64,000 nucleotides of DNA, from NCBI RefSeq assembly GCF_002878395.1, contig NC_061115.1, forward strand, positions 217,290,321 to 217,354,320. The letters run 5' to 3'. The translations under genes and the position numbers were made by a program. Under the pieces are notes generated by a model. It had not been told where the DNA came from, searched no databases, and was given only the letters and a program-made list of their open reading frames with translations. Origin of the DNA: Capsicum annuum. Taxonomy: Eukaryota; Streptophyta; Magnoliopsida; Solanales; Solanaceae. Positions 45,624 through 58,300 of this stretch are shown here, in pieces (positions within the stretch are counted from its first letter, which is position 1; the number at the start of each line of letters is the position of its first letter).

Positions 45624-46580
45624 AAATGTAGGTTAGAGTTCTATTCTAGGAAAGAATATATATTGTTATAACTACACAATCATAATAAATTCTAGCAAAG
45701 AGAATATTCTTTCGATACAATTATACTATTGCCTAACATCCCCCTCAACTTGATATCGGTGATTACACAGTTGCAATTTGGAGCTAAGATTGCTATGTCG
45801 TGCGCGTGTCATAGCCTTTGTGAACAAATTGGCAAGTTGATCATGAGAAGAAATGTGTTGTAGAGTGATAACACGGTCAGCAACTAGTTCCCGAATATAA
45901 TGACAGTCCACCTCTATATGCTTTGTGTTTTCTTGTTGCACAAGATTTGTGGATATTTTAATCGCACTAGTGTTATCAGCATGTATCACTGTAGGAGATA
46001 TAATTGCAACACCAAGCTTAGATAATAGACGGTATAGCCAAATAATTTCTGAACTTGATGCCAACATAGCTCAATACTCGGCCTCCGTAGATGATTTAGA
46101 CGTACGAGATTGTTTCTTACATTTCCAAGATAACAAGGATGTGCCTAGAAACATGGACCAACCAGTAACGGAACGAGGAGAATAGGGAAAACCAGCCGTA
46201 TCAGTATATCCCTTAATATTTATAGGAAAATCTGAATAGAAGAGAACACCTTGATTCATAGAACCACGGACATACCGAATGGCACGAAGTAATGCAGTGT
46301 GATGTATATGGTAAGGATTATCTACAAATTAACTTAGAACTTATACCGCATATGAGATGTCTGGCCTTGTCATAGTGAGATAAACTAATGATCCCACCAA
46401 CTGTCGATACAATGTGGGATCATTGAATGGTTCGCCATCAGCCTCCTTATATTTCGTATTAATTTCTATTGGGGTGTATACAACCTTGTCATCAGTAAGA
46501 CCAGCCGTAGCAACAAGATCACTAGCATACTTTTGTTGTATAAGCATTATCCCAGTAGGCAAAAGAGTCATTTTCCAAGT
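45624..46580 (-). mobile_element. Ty1-copia fragment: RT end, RNase H, polypurine tract, partial LTR
   Basis: On the minus strand: RT C-terminal block (46571-46341, QQKYASDLVATAGLTDDKVV and GSLVYLTMTRPDISYAV), then RNase H with GYTDTAGFPYSPRSVTGWSM (46259-46071), STEAEY, HADNTSAIKISTNLVQQENT and KHIEVDCHYIRE (46067-45726), then GAGGGGGA and an LTR start TGTTAGGCAATAG. Only about 120 bp of that LTR remains before the Tat/Ogre LTR at 45623. A stop after YAV and a frame change near 46070 break the reading frame. Confidence 0.8.
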
Positions 46581-47900
46581 TAGATGGGTGAAATTGAAGG
46601 AATTGCATGTTTTTTACAACTTTCAATGGGTGTTAGACCATGGTTCAGGGTGTGAGATCAGGCTTTGGGAAATTCTTTTGGCAAAACTTCTCGGTCAGTC
46701 CCCTGACGACGCATTTGTAATGACCCTTTAGGTTATTTTTCATATTTCTCCTTATTTTTGTCGTTATATCTTTTACATAGCTGCCCCAAGTCATTTACCA
46801 CTGGTTGGGACCGACAGGTCGATTATCAGACAATTTATTTATTTTTAGAGACAATTTCCTATTTTGAAATCTTTGATGGTTCCAAATGGCCACCAGGCAA
46901 AAAACTTGAGTAAAATGACCTCGTATGAAAATTCTGACTGCACCAGCAGCTCTGGAATATCGATTTTAGGCTAGATAGACCTTTGGCTCGGGTCCCAAAT
47001 CACTCTGGCTCATTTCGACCTATTGATCAAAAAATTGAGAAACTAAAAATTTGGGTGTGGGACCCACAGTTGGTCGAAATAACCTCGAATAGAAAATTCA
47101 ATTGTGCCATTGAGTTCGTGGGTGGGACAACCGGGGCGTGAGCGTACTTTGGCCAAAAATCGAACGAAGGCTCCCGGCAGGCTGAGGAGTGGGGGAGTGT
47201 GGGTCGCGGGGGCCGTTTGGCAGGTCAAACGGGTAAAACAACCCGAACGGACTGTTTTCAGGCCAAATCAAAGGTGATTTCATATTGAGTGCTCGTTCGA
47301 AATCTTTTATGAAAAATCAAATAGTGTTTACCACTTCATCAAATTTACAGTTATTTAGGTATGTACTTTTATGTTGTTTTCGGTATTTATGAAGGGAAAA
47401 CCCTAGTTATATCATAATTTTTTAAAAAATATTTTAAATTATTAAGTATTGTAATTTTTTTGATATTATATAATTATTAAATGTTAAATTGTTTACTGAA
47501 GAATCTAAGTTCAAATTAGTTCATGATCAAACTGACTAGCAACACTTTCTAGATGTCTCCTTGAAATATCAAAAAGGACTTTTCAATTCGTTTAAGAATC
47601 AAATAATTGTGACCCCTCGTATTCCGAATTTCACCATATAAAATGAGATAGAATGAGTATTTTCTTAGAAAAATATGTAAATTTTATTTAAAAAATTTAA
47701 AGTTTTCATGCTCGAAGATGATCAAAATCAAAACTTTTGATTCTCAAGTTAGAGTTATGTCTCATTAATTGAAACCAAAAAGAGTACCATTCATGAATCG
47801 TAAGAATTGTATAATTTGATTGTAAACTTAACAAATCCTTAGTAAAATATTAAAGGCATAATACATAAGTATGCTTTTTTACGTGACATCAGTTCACAAC
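46581..47900. other. Unassigned repeat-like DNA
   Basis: No gene. A TGTAATGACCCTTTAGG string at about 46717 looks like the start of another Ty3-type LTR, but I found no matching end or target duplication. The rest is AT-rich with short chance ORFs. Confidence 0.3.
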
Positions 47901-47907
47901 TATGATC

Positions 47908-48322
47908 TCTAGTGATGGATTCAGGAATTTTTTTTACGAGGTTCAAAAAATAAAAATATAAATGTGTGAAAAAGTTAATAAAATACAATTTTTTGTTGAT
48001 TTTTTTGTTTTAACTTTATTGTAAAGTCTTTTTTATATAGCAGCACCTAGTGTCATTTTTTTATTTATTTTTTAATAATAAGAGATGTATAGTACATTTA
48101 ATGAATAGCAACTGTAAAAGCCACAGGATAAATTTGTGGGCTGAAGTACGCGCCCCACGAAGTGCACATAATACCACCGAGTTATCTCACTGCCTTATTT
48201 TAGGTGGTTCAAAATTAATATATGTACATATATAGAGAGATTGTCTACCTTATATATAAAATGTAATTTTTTGTCGAGGGGGTTCGGGTTAACCCTGGCA
48301 ACCACGTAGGTCCGCCCCTGAT
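47908..48322. mobile_element. Probable non-autonomous DNA transposon of the 'GGCGGA' type
   Basis: The left end reads AGTGATGGATTCAGGAATTT. The right end, reverse complemented, reads CAGGGGCGGACCTACG. The right side also has the 'gttcgggttaaccctggca' block seen in solanaceous repeats with CAGTGGCGGATCC ends. Similar left ends lie at 48651 (CAGTGGCAGAGCCAG) and 51614 (CAGTGGCGGAGCAGG). The inverted repeat is short and imperfect, so this is a tentative call. Confidence 0.4.
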
Positions 48323-48325
48323 GAC

Positions 48326-48529
48326 CTCTAACTTTGAATGCGCACAAGCAGACACTTAAACTAGCATAAAGTTGAACAAATAGACACATGTGTTTTATGT
48401 GGCATAATACACGTAGAATGCCATGTAAGACATGACTTGGCCATATAAGATGTCACATAGGACACATGCATGTACTTGTTCAACTTTATACAAGTTTAAA
48501 TGTCTACTTGTGCGCACATAAAGTTGGAG
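48326..48529. mobile_element. Fold-back MITE, about 204 bp
   Basis: The two arms of about 65 bp are inverted copies. The left arm runs CTCTAACTTTGAATGCGCAC ... CATAAAGTTGAACAA, and the right arm, reverse complemented, runs CTCCAACTTTATGTGCGCAC ... TATAAAGTTGAACAA. No coding capacity. No certain target duplication. Confidence 0.75.
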
Positions 48530-49263
48530 AGAGTAATGAAAATTAAATCCAATTTAAAAAATACATTTATATATTACGTCAGTATTAAACATACATACAA
48601 ATTAATCCGAATACCATTTTTATCGTTGAAGGTATATGTTGCTAAGACCAGTGGCAGAGCCAGCTAATAGTAAGGGGGTTCATCCAAATCCCCTTCGGCG
48701 AAAAATTATACTATATATACATGTTTAAAATTATTTTTCATGTACATATAGCAGACATATTTTCAACTTTAAACCCCTTAGTTAAAAGAATTGTTATGTT
48801 CAACTAATTAAATTATCCATGTAATAATCGTCTAAATAAAAATAATTTATCATGTATTTAGATGTTCAATCAGAATAAACAGTAACACCACAGTAACTTA
48901 ATTGTCATTAAATTATATTTTTTAATAGGAATTGTTAATGACAATAATATTATAATACTTTTTGTAAATGCCCTACCTAATGCTGATAAATTTTTTAGCA
49001 TTCTTCGTTCCATATTCAATGCGATTCAGCCTTTTGAAAACTTAAAATATTATTGATGCTATCAATGATATCACTTCATAGCGATATTGACACCACAACA
49101 GAATCATGTCTGAATTCTGATATTTGTTATAGTTACATGTCACAATATATAGTCCACATTTTGCTACCAAAAAAAGATTAACAAAAACCCATAAGTTTAC
49201 CAAAGAGAGAAGACTCAAGAAATAAAATACAAAGTGGCAAAAAAAAAAAAAAAGTGAAGCAAA
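48530..49263. promoter_or_regulatory. Upstream region of the epoxide hydrolase gene
   Basis: AT-rich DNA with no gene. A repeat end (CAGTGGCAGAGCCAG) lies at about 48651. A TATATA string at about 49146-49151, 113 bases before the ATG, is a possible TATA box. An A15 run stands at 49239-49253, just before the start codon. Confidence 0.35.
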
Positions 49264-49373
49264 ATGGAGAAGATAGAGCACAAAATGGTAGCTGTAAATG
49301 GCATAAATATGCATGTAGCAGAATTAGGCCAAGGTCCAACAGTCCTCTTCATACATGGTTTCGCTGAACTCTG
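49264..49373 (+). CDS. Epoxide hydrolase exon 1
   Basis: 110 bases, residues 1-36 plus two bases of Trp37. The frame would read on to a TGA near 49396 if unspliced, so the splice donor (CTCTG then GTATTATT, 49374) matters. The oxyanion-hole motif reads HGFA, with GCT in place of the expected Pro codon. Confidence 0.88.
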
Positions 49374-52300
49374 GTATTATTTTCTTGAATCTTGAACTTT
49401 GTAAGTCATAATTATGTTTATATATCTGTTGCTGGTGGGAGGTGGGAGTTATTCTATTGATTTAGTCGAGTTAGTCGAGGCACTATGTTCAATAAAAGAA
49501 AAATCTTAATTTTGTTAGATTTAGTAGGTTTGGGAAACCTATTACTGTTATAGGTTTAACCAGGGTGACTCAAGTGCGAGACTAGTAAAACCTTTGTTTT
49601 AACCCCTCAAAATTTCATGACATCAAAAGATTTTTAATAAATTTTATTGTTAGTTTTATAACTTTATTTTCTTTTTTGACAATATTGAATGTACTAAAAA
49701 ATATTATCACTATTCAATAGAAGTATTTTAAAACTTTGAATTAAACTACTTAAATTTTTATAATAACTAGTTTAGGTGTACGCGCCTCGCGCGTGTATTT
49801 CGATTTATCGAGTTCAATTTTATAAAATCGCTTAAGATATAAAAAGTATGTCAATTGTTAAAAATATTGATTGAATTTTTTGTTGTTTAGCATCTACACA
49901 TTAGGACTGCTTTCGGCTCTTACCCAATTCTATGAAAAGGTAGAAATTAGACAACCAAAATGCATGTATATTAATTTAAACACAAGAAAATTCGAATTGC
50001 AATAAAACTTTGGAAGTGTTTCGGCCAAGTTAAACTCGTGAACTTCTTTTGCAAGATATAAAGTTATTATTTGTTTCACCTCACAATTTTTCTCTAATTC
50101 AAAAACTTCTTTTGCACTCTTCCATCTAGTAGTCACTCAATAATAAAGAAACAATCAATTTTTGCTTCTCCAATTTCGTGACTCCAAGTCTTTTAATATT
50201 TAGATAATGTTTGCCGAAACAAATTAACAGATTATATAAATAGAAAAACCTTATAAGTCAATGTAAAGATCTACTATAAGATCTTTCCGGTCAAATAAAA
50301 ATAGATTTGTTACTACGTTCAAGTCCAGTCATCACAATAAATCAGTGTACTTTTTCATGTCCAGTCAACAAACTAATCAGTGTACTTTTTCAAATACTCT
50401 CTGTTAGAAGAAATTAAGTTCTGTGCACTACAATAACTCAAGCAAAATCTCAAAATATCGTGCTTATAATTACAAAAAAAAAAAAATTGCTACTAAAAGG
50501 AATTACTTCTTAGAAGATCAACCGTTGGGTGTTTTCTGTTTGTAGGCATGAGTACAATGAAACTCTTTGTATAGGATGATTTATATATATTTTAGGATTC
50601 TTAATATCTTCCCATGTTTATATTTTATGTATTTTAGGATTCTTTATTTCTTTCCATATATTATTTAATCAAGATTTTTCCTATGTATTTTAGGATTTCT
50701 TAATTTAATAAAATAATAATTAGAGGAAAAAGGAAAAAGATGATTTTGTCTATTGCGGAACCTTTTAATGAAGGGAAAAAAGTTCAAATGACCTTCAGAC
50801 TTTTAATATATTATAGATTATAGATTATAGATTGTAGATTATAGAAAAATAATATGTTTACAATAATATCCCAGAAAATATATTGGAAACGTATGGTTAA
50901 TGTATTGTTAACTTAAATCAATTCGTATTATTATAAATAATAATATTACTATGTGAAATATAATAGTACACTAAAAATGATAATTATGAAAAAAAACAAC
51001 ATTAATATTTTTTTTATTAGGTATACGTATAATTTTAAGGCCTCACATTAAAATTTGGCTTTAGACCATTAGTTTTATTGAGAAGTCCTTGGTTTGAAAA
51101 GTCCTTCGTTTGAAGTTTTGATTGTGTCATTGTATCATTGTCATTTGTTTTGATTGTGTTGTTGAAAGTTAACTTTATCACATGATGGTTAGTTTAACTT
51201 AAAAGAATTATAGACTAGGTTGTGGTATTGTTTTTTGATTGTTGACTAGTTAATACAATTGTATTGGTAACTAGTTATTTGATAAAGTCTCATGAAATCG
51301 TCACAATAATTTTGTGATGGATATGTGCAATATCCATAAAACAAATCGTATATTATGATTGGAAGAAAATAGATTGCAGCGGTTAAAACTCACTCATTCT
51401 CCTCAAACTGTTTCTATCTTGATACACATCCACAGTGAGGTAAAAGTAAAGTTTGCACACTCATTCTCATCAAACTGTTTCTATCTTGATCCACATCCAC
51501 AGTGAGGTAAAAGTAAAGTTTGCACACTCATTCTCATCAAACTGTTTCTATCTTGATCCACATCCACAATGAGGTAAAAGTAAAGTTTGCATACCGTTTA
51601 TTCTGTTTCTAGACAGTGGCGGAGCAGGATTTAAGGATCGTGAGTGCTTAAAAAATAAAAACTTTGTATGATGAAATTGTAAATATGATGAACTTGTAAA
51701 TTAGGTTTAGCTACATGTCGTTAAATTTTATGCTATTTGTTTTTCTTCTCTCTTTGCTTTGATTGTGTGCTAGTTAGTTAATTGATGATCTTAAGATTTG
51801 GAAATTCACTTGTTGTAGGATTCTGAAAGGGCTTTAGTAACAAGAACGTTTTCACTCTATAATGTATAAATCACGGATTTGAGTCGTATAAGCAGACCAA
51901 TGATGCTTCATTAGGTAGTAAGCTTTCTACATTATACCCATTGGGATGTGGCCCTTTTTGGACTCTGCGTGAACGCTGGATGATTTTTGCATTGGTCTTC
52001 TCTTTTTACTTCTTGTAGGATTTGGAACTGTTGAGTTCATAGTAAATAAGAAGTGTGAATGGAAAAGTGGGGAAAAAAACCAAGTGGAAGAGAAAACTTG
52101 AGATCACACCAATATGGAAAGTGTACTAAAAAATAGGAAAGCTTACTAAATTCTCTCACATTGGTGGGAGAAAGAAGCTTTAAAGCATTTATATTGTGAA
52201 ACACACTCCCACATGGATAAGTGAGGCAAGGAATAATAGATGCCTCGTGCCGTCGTCGATCGCTCGACTCGGATTTGGATTTGGATTTGGCAAATGATCG

Positions 52301-55300
52301 ATCGATGAGATCTATCTTTTTGGACAAACTTTATTTGAATTCCGAAGAATGCCAAGGAAAAATGCAGTAAAATGTTTTCTGCAGTTTCGGACCTCCATTT
52401 ATATGCATGTAGTAACAGTAACAGATACACTGTTTCGACTGAACTGATGCGTTGTTTTTTTAACGGATGCACTTTTTCTATTTCGACAAACTAATGCTCT
52501 TCCTGAACTGATATGTTGTTTCTGGTTCGACTGAACAGATGCAATTCTTCAATGAAGTAATGCACTATTTTGAACAGGTGCAATGTTTGGTGAAATGGTA
52601 TACTGTTTCATCAAGAATAAATACTGCAGACATGCATTTTCAGAAAAGTCACACTTCTAGATTGAACCATTGCCACCTATTCAAAGGGGCATGTTATGGC
52701 TATATAAACCTGGTTTCATTCACAGGTTTTGAGATAAAATTTTCAAAATAAAAACTCTCTTCTTTTCTTTACAAATATTTTGTGTGATCAATAAAAGTGT
52801 TCTGTGCGTTTGAAGAATCCTCCTATTTGAGGTACCGCTATAGTCGGATTGAAGGTCATTTTATCTTGGGAGGAAGATTCCATAACCTCGGGTACAGTGA
52901 GGGGAATTATTCCTTAAGGAAAGTCCATGAATTCGGATGACTTGGTCTTATTCATTTTTGTTTCATCTAATTTTTCTGAGAAAAAATAAAAAAAATACAC
53001 CTCTTGGAAAGATCATTGTGATCTTGTGTTGAGGGTATTTGATATACTTCATTGTGTTCTTGTTTTATAAACTTGAACCAGTTGAATTTGTTGTTCTACT
53101 ATACAAATTCTGCGTACCCGAATATAATGTGGGAAATAACAATCTTAAGGAATAAATTTTTACAGAATCTGTATTGTTGTTTTTGGAGATTAAAGCATAA
53201 GCTTTCTACTCCGCTTGATATTAACTAGTGATTAGAAGACATAAAATCTTCATCACAAGTTAAGGTTCACTCGGTTGACAATTCAAAGTAATAAAAACTT
53301 CATCGTTAACTAGAAACAAGAAGAGAGTTTTTAAGTTATTTAACTTTATAAATAGTATTCTGAAAAATTACTAAGTTTTGTCTTGTGGTGACACAAAAAA
53401 TGACAACTAAAAGTCAAATGCATGATGTGGCTACGAATGTGGGGGCAAACAATATTGCTTCATCAAGCCGCACAAATGCTCCGCCAACAATGACACCGGC
53501 GGAGAAGCCCAGAAAATTTTCGGGCATTGACTTCAAGCGGTAGCAGCAAAAGATGTTCTTTTACCTCACCACTTTATGTCTGCAATAGTTCACTAGCGAA
53601 GACGCTCCTAAGGTGCCCGAGGGAACCTCGGACAAAGACCGCTTCATTATTGTAGAAGCTTGGAAACATTCGGACTTCCTTTGTAGGAATTATATGCTGA
53701 GTGGTCTCCAAGACGACCTCTACAATGTTTATAGTGGAACCAAGACATCAAAGAAACTGTGGGGGGAACTTGAACGAAAATATAATACGGAGGATGCGGG
53801 AATTAAGAAATTTCTTGTTGCACGGTTCCTGGACTTCAAAATGATAGATAGCAAATCTGTTGTCTCTCAAGTACAGGAGTTGCAAGTCATCATATATGAT
53901 CTCCCAGCAGAAGGTATATCTGTCACGACCCAAACTAGGGCCTGGCAGTGATGGATATCCAACCCATGAAAGCCCGAACGTCCTACTCTATCTGGTAATC
54001 ATGCACAACATTCATATAATAAAAGGAAAATGTGGAATTATAAATCGAATACGAAAACATGGTCATACTCTAAAATTAGTTTAACAATGAAGGAAAACGC
54101 CAACAATATCTAAACAACATCTGACTCAGTCTGCGAAATCTCTACTATATGATTTCTAACACAATCTGAAAACTAGGACAAGGCCCTCAGTAGACCAAAA
54201 ACCATGTCTAATAATAGTCGTCTGAAAGTAACAGGCCTTCTGGAATAAAGAAGGCTCACCAACTAGACACTGCAACTCTGTCTGATATAATCTACTGCTT
54301 TTCTGAACCCTTAGACTGAGCCTTAAAACCTGGAGGGGGGGTCAATACAGATGTACTAGTACGCAGAGCAATCCAAAATAATGTATTTATATATATAATA
54401 TAATCGAGAGCAATTCATAAAAATAATTTTACATATAATATATGAAAACACATAGGCACATTTTAAAGACTTTGAAACATTTCTTTGAAACCATGACTCA
54501 TCTTTGTCTTACTTCTGAGCTAGATGGTACGCCCTACAATCTATAATTCCACGGGCTATATGGAATTTGCCCTTGACTCGGTGGTCAAGCCCCCAATCCA
54601 AGTTTGTCGCAAGGATTGGAGTATCTATAAGGGGGACACGCAAGATCACACAGCAGGGTGCCAAAATACCCAATCAAATCAACATGTCATGGTAGTGCAC
54701 AAGATCACAAAGCAGGGCTCCTAACCATAGTCCCAATTTGGGATGACATGAATCAAGGTACACAAGATCACAAAGCATGGTACCATAATCCCGTGTCGGC
54801 AAATCACGATTTATAGCATAGAATCTTTCAACTCGTACTTTCTTCGGGTAATCATCTAAATCTCTTTAAGCCCATTTTTAAAACATTTCTAAATATGCAT
54901 CTTTCTAAATTCATAATCTGAAAATCTGATTTCAAACATGTGTTTTATTCTGTTCTGAATTACTATAGCTTTAACTGAGTTGGTGTCGTCACACCAAGAC
55001 TTGCAAGTCCTATTTCTGAGCCATATTGTACCATGTATGATTCTTTAATTAAAAAATAATTCAGACCACCCAAGCATGCAAATAGTATAGGAAATTTCAC
55101 GTTCCGAAAGCACAAGTCAAAACCATGCTAAGGTTTTCATTCTTTCAATAATCATGTGGTGGTCATGTATTTTTGGCAAACATGCAATTCTTTCATTAAA
55201 AGTGTATTCAGCGTTTATCAACATGCACAACCCTCTCTTTTGGATTCAAAATCATATTCAAGTCATAGCAATAATCAAGACATTTCAAACACAATTTATA

Positions 55301-58300
55301 TCATATAAAAAATGGGGAAAATCATAACAAGAGAGGGATTCTGTAGGATTCATGCTCTCAATTGTATATTCATCCTTAAACACATACATAGATATATAGA
55401 AAGTTTCAAATCAATTCGGGGGAAGGTGTAAAAACCAAAACAATACTGATCAAGGCTTCTAAAAACATGCTAGTAATCGTAAATTCAAAACCCCTTTCTT
55501 AAAAATAATGATTTCTAAACTGTTAGCATGAATTAAAGATGGTTTCTTTGCCCATGAAATTTTAGGAAAACCCCACATACCTTAATTTATGACTCTTGAA
55601 TGAACTCATGCTTTAGGGATGTTATTCGAAAAATTGATGGGTGCTTCTTGTAGCCCTCGCAATGGGGATTTTGAATCTCGAAGAATTATTGAAAACCCAT
55701 GGTGAAATCTTAAGATATTTTGATCTTTGAGTTGAAACCCTAAGAAGTGTTCTTGGTGATTTTGAGAGAGAATGACCTTATTTTGGTGTTTGGGAGATTT
55801 AGTCCCATGTTATGGCTGAATAGGGGGTGAAAAATACCACTTTTGCCCTCAAAAACATGAAAACAGGACTCGGAAATTGGGTGCGTGCGACAGAGCGTGC
55901 GTCGCATGCTAATCGCGCAATGCTACTATCTCAGTCACAAAAATGGTCATAAATTTTTGCTTGGGTATCAGATTTGGATGAATTTAGTATCGTTGGATAG
56001 CTAATTTGAAGAGATTTCATTTGATATATAGTATCCCATACAGTTCGTCATATAGAAGGATTTATTGTTGATTGAAGTTGACCCAAATTTCGACGCTTAC
56101 TAAAACTCAAACTATAGGAAAGCTTTCAACTAGAGGACCTCTATGATATCAATTCATGATCAAATAGGTTCCCACACTACATAATATATCAACATACAAA
56201 ATTTGCATAGGATTTATGGCTTTTGGAATATCAATGCGTAGAAATGACAGTTTTCGTTCTAGCCCGAAATGCAGGGTGTTACAATATCTTTGAAAAATAC
56301 CTTAGTTGAACAAATTAAAAATGTTCTTAATACTCACATAAACTGTTTTATAGGTTTAATTATGAATGATGCTTTCCAAGTAGCAGCGATAGTTGAGAAG
56401 CTACCACCTTTATGGAAAGACTTCAAAAACTACTTAAAGCATAAATGAAAGGAGATGACTATTGAAGATGTTATTGTCCGACTTCGTATTGAAGAGGACA
56501 ATAAAGCTGCCGAAAGAAGGTCAAAGGGGAATTCTACAATTAATGGAGCACATATTATAGAAGATTACCAAAACTATTCCAAGAAAAAGAAGAAAGCTAA
56601 ACAAGAAAGCAATCAACCCAAGAAAAAGTTCAAGGAAAAATACTTCAACTATGGCAAGATTGGCCACAAGTCCACAGATTGTCGTGCCCCAAAGAAAGGC
56701 AAGAAGAAGGATCAAACAAATATGATTGAATCCAACAAAGAATGCAATGATCTATGTGCTATGTTCTTAGAATGCAACTTGATGGGGAATCCTCGTGAAT
56801 GGTGAATGGGTTCTGGTGCCACCCGCCATGTATATGCCAACAAGGAGTTGTTTTCGTCATTTGATCCGGCGCAAGAAGAAGAAATGATCTACATGGCTAA
56901 CTCCGCTACTGCTAAGGTGGAGGGAACAGGAAAAATTTGCTTAAAGATGACTTCCGGCAAGGTCTTGACATTGAAAAATGTGTTATATGTTCCGGAGTTA
57001 TGTAGGAACTTAATTTCTGTTTCACTCCTAGATAAGAACGGATTCAAATGTGTAACCGTTTCTAAAAAAATTGTAATTAGCAAAGGAGAAATGTATGTAG
57101 TGAAAGGCTATTTGACTGAAGGCCTTTATAAGATGAATGTAATGACGGTTGAAATAAACAAAAGTTCAAATTCTTCTTATTTGCTTAAGTCTTATGATTT
57201 ATGGCATGAACGTTTAGGCCATGTTAATTACAAAACATTACAAAAACTGATTAACTTAGAAGTTTTACCAAACTTTGAGTGCAATAAATCAAAGTGTCAA
57301 ACGTGTGTGAAATCAAAGTATGCAAAGCATCCTTATAAGTCCGTTGAAAGGAATTCCAATCCCTTAGACTTAATACACAATGACATTTGTGATATGAAGT
57401 CAACACCATCACGTAGTGCGAAAAAGTATTTCATAACTTTTATTAATGATTGCAATAGATATTGTTATGTTTACTTGCTAAATAGTAAGGATGAAGCAAT
57501 AGATGTATTTAGACAATATAAAACTGAAGTTGAAAATCAGTTAGACAAAAAGATCAAAATGATAAGAAGTGATAGGGGCGGAGAATTTGAATCTCCCTTT
57601 GCAGAAATATTTGTAGAGAATGGAATAATCCATCAAACTATGTCCCCATATTCACCTCAATCTAATAGTATTGCGAAAATAAAAATCAAACTTTGAAGAA
57701 AATGATGAATGCTATCCTTACGGCTAATCGTATACTCAACAGAGTTCCCCATAGTAACACACAATAAATTTCTTACAAAAAATGGAACGGAAGGAAACCC
57801 AACTTGAAATATTTCAAAGTGTGGGGGTGCCTAGCGAAGGTTCAAGTTCCTATACCTAAGAAGGTTAAGATAGGACCTAAAACGGTGGACTGCGTGTTCA
57901 TAGGATATGCAAAAAGTAGTAAATCATGTCGATTTTTGGTCCATAAATCCGAACATCTGGATATTAATGAAAATACGGTAATTGAATCAGACAATGTTGA
58001 ATTCTTTGAAAACATTCACCCGTATAAAATTAGACATGAACAGTCTAGTGAAGGATCTAAATGACCTCGAGATGAACCAAGTGAGAATGTACATAATGAA
58101 GAAAATCCAAGACGTAGTACACATCAAAGAACATCAACTTCGTTTGGATCGTATTTTGTAACATTTCTCTTAGAAAATGAGCCTCAAACATTTAAAGAAG
58201 CGATGTCGTCATCATACTCATCCTTTTGGAAAGAGGCAGTCAATAGTGAGATAGATTCAATCTTAAGTAACCATACATCGGAATTGGTTGACCTTCCTCC

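Noticed and set aside
46717..47900. A further complete LTR starting TGTAATGACCC
   Set aside because: No matching CA end, partner LTR or target duplication was found. Kept only as a weak note.
49264..49396. Exon 1 read through to the nearby TGA as a short protein
   Set aside because: The sequence after CTCTG no longer matches the family, while a canonical donor sits exactly where exon 2 restores the Trp codon.
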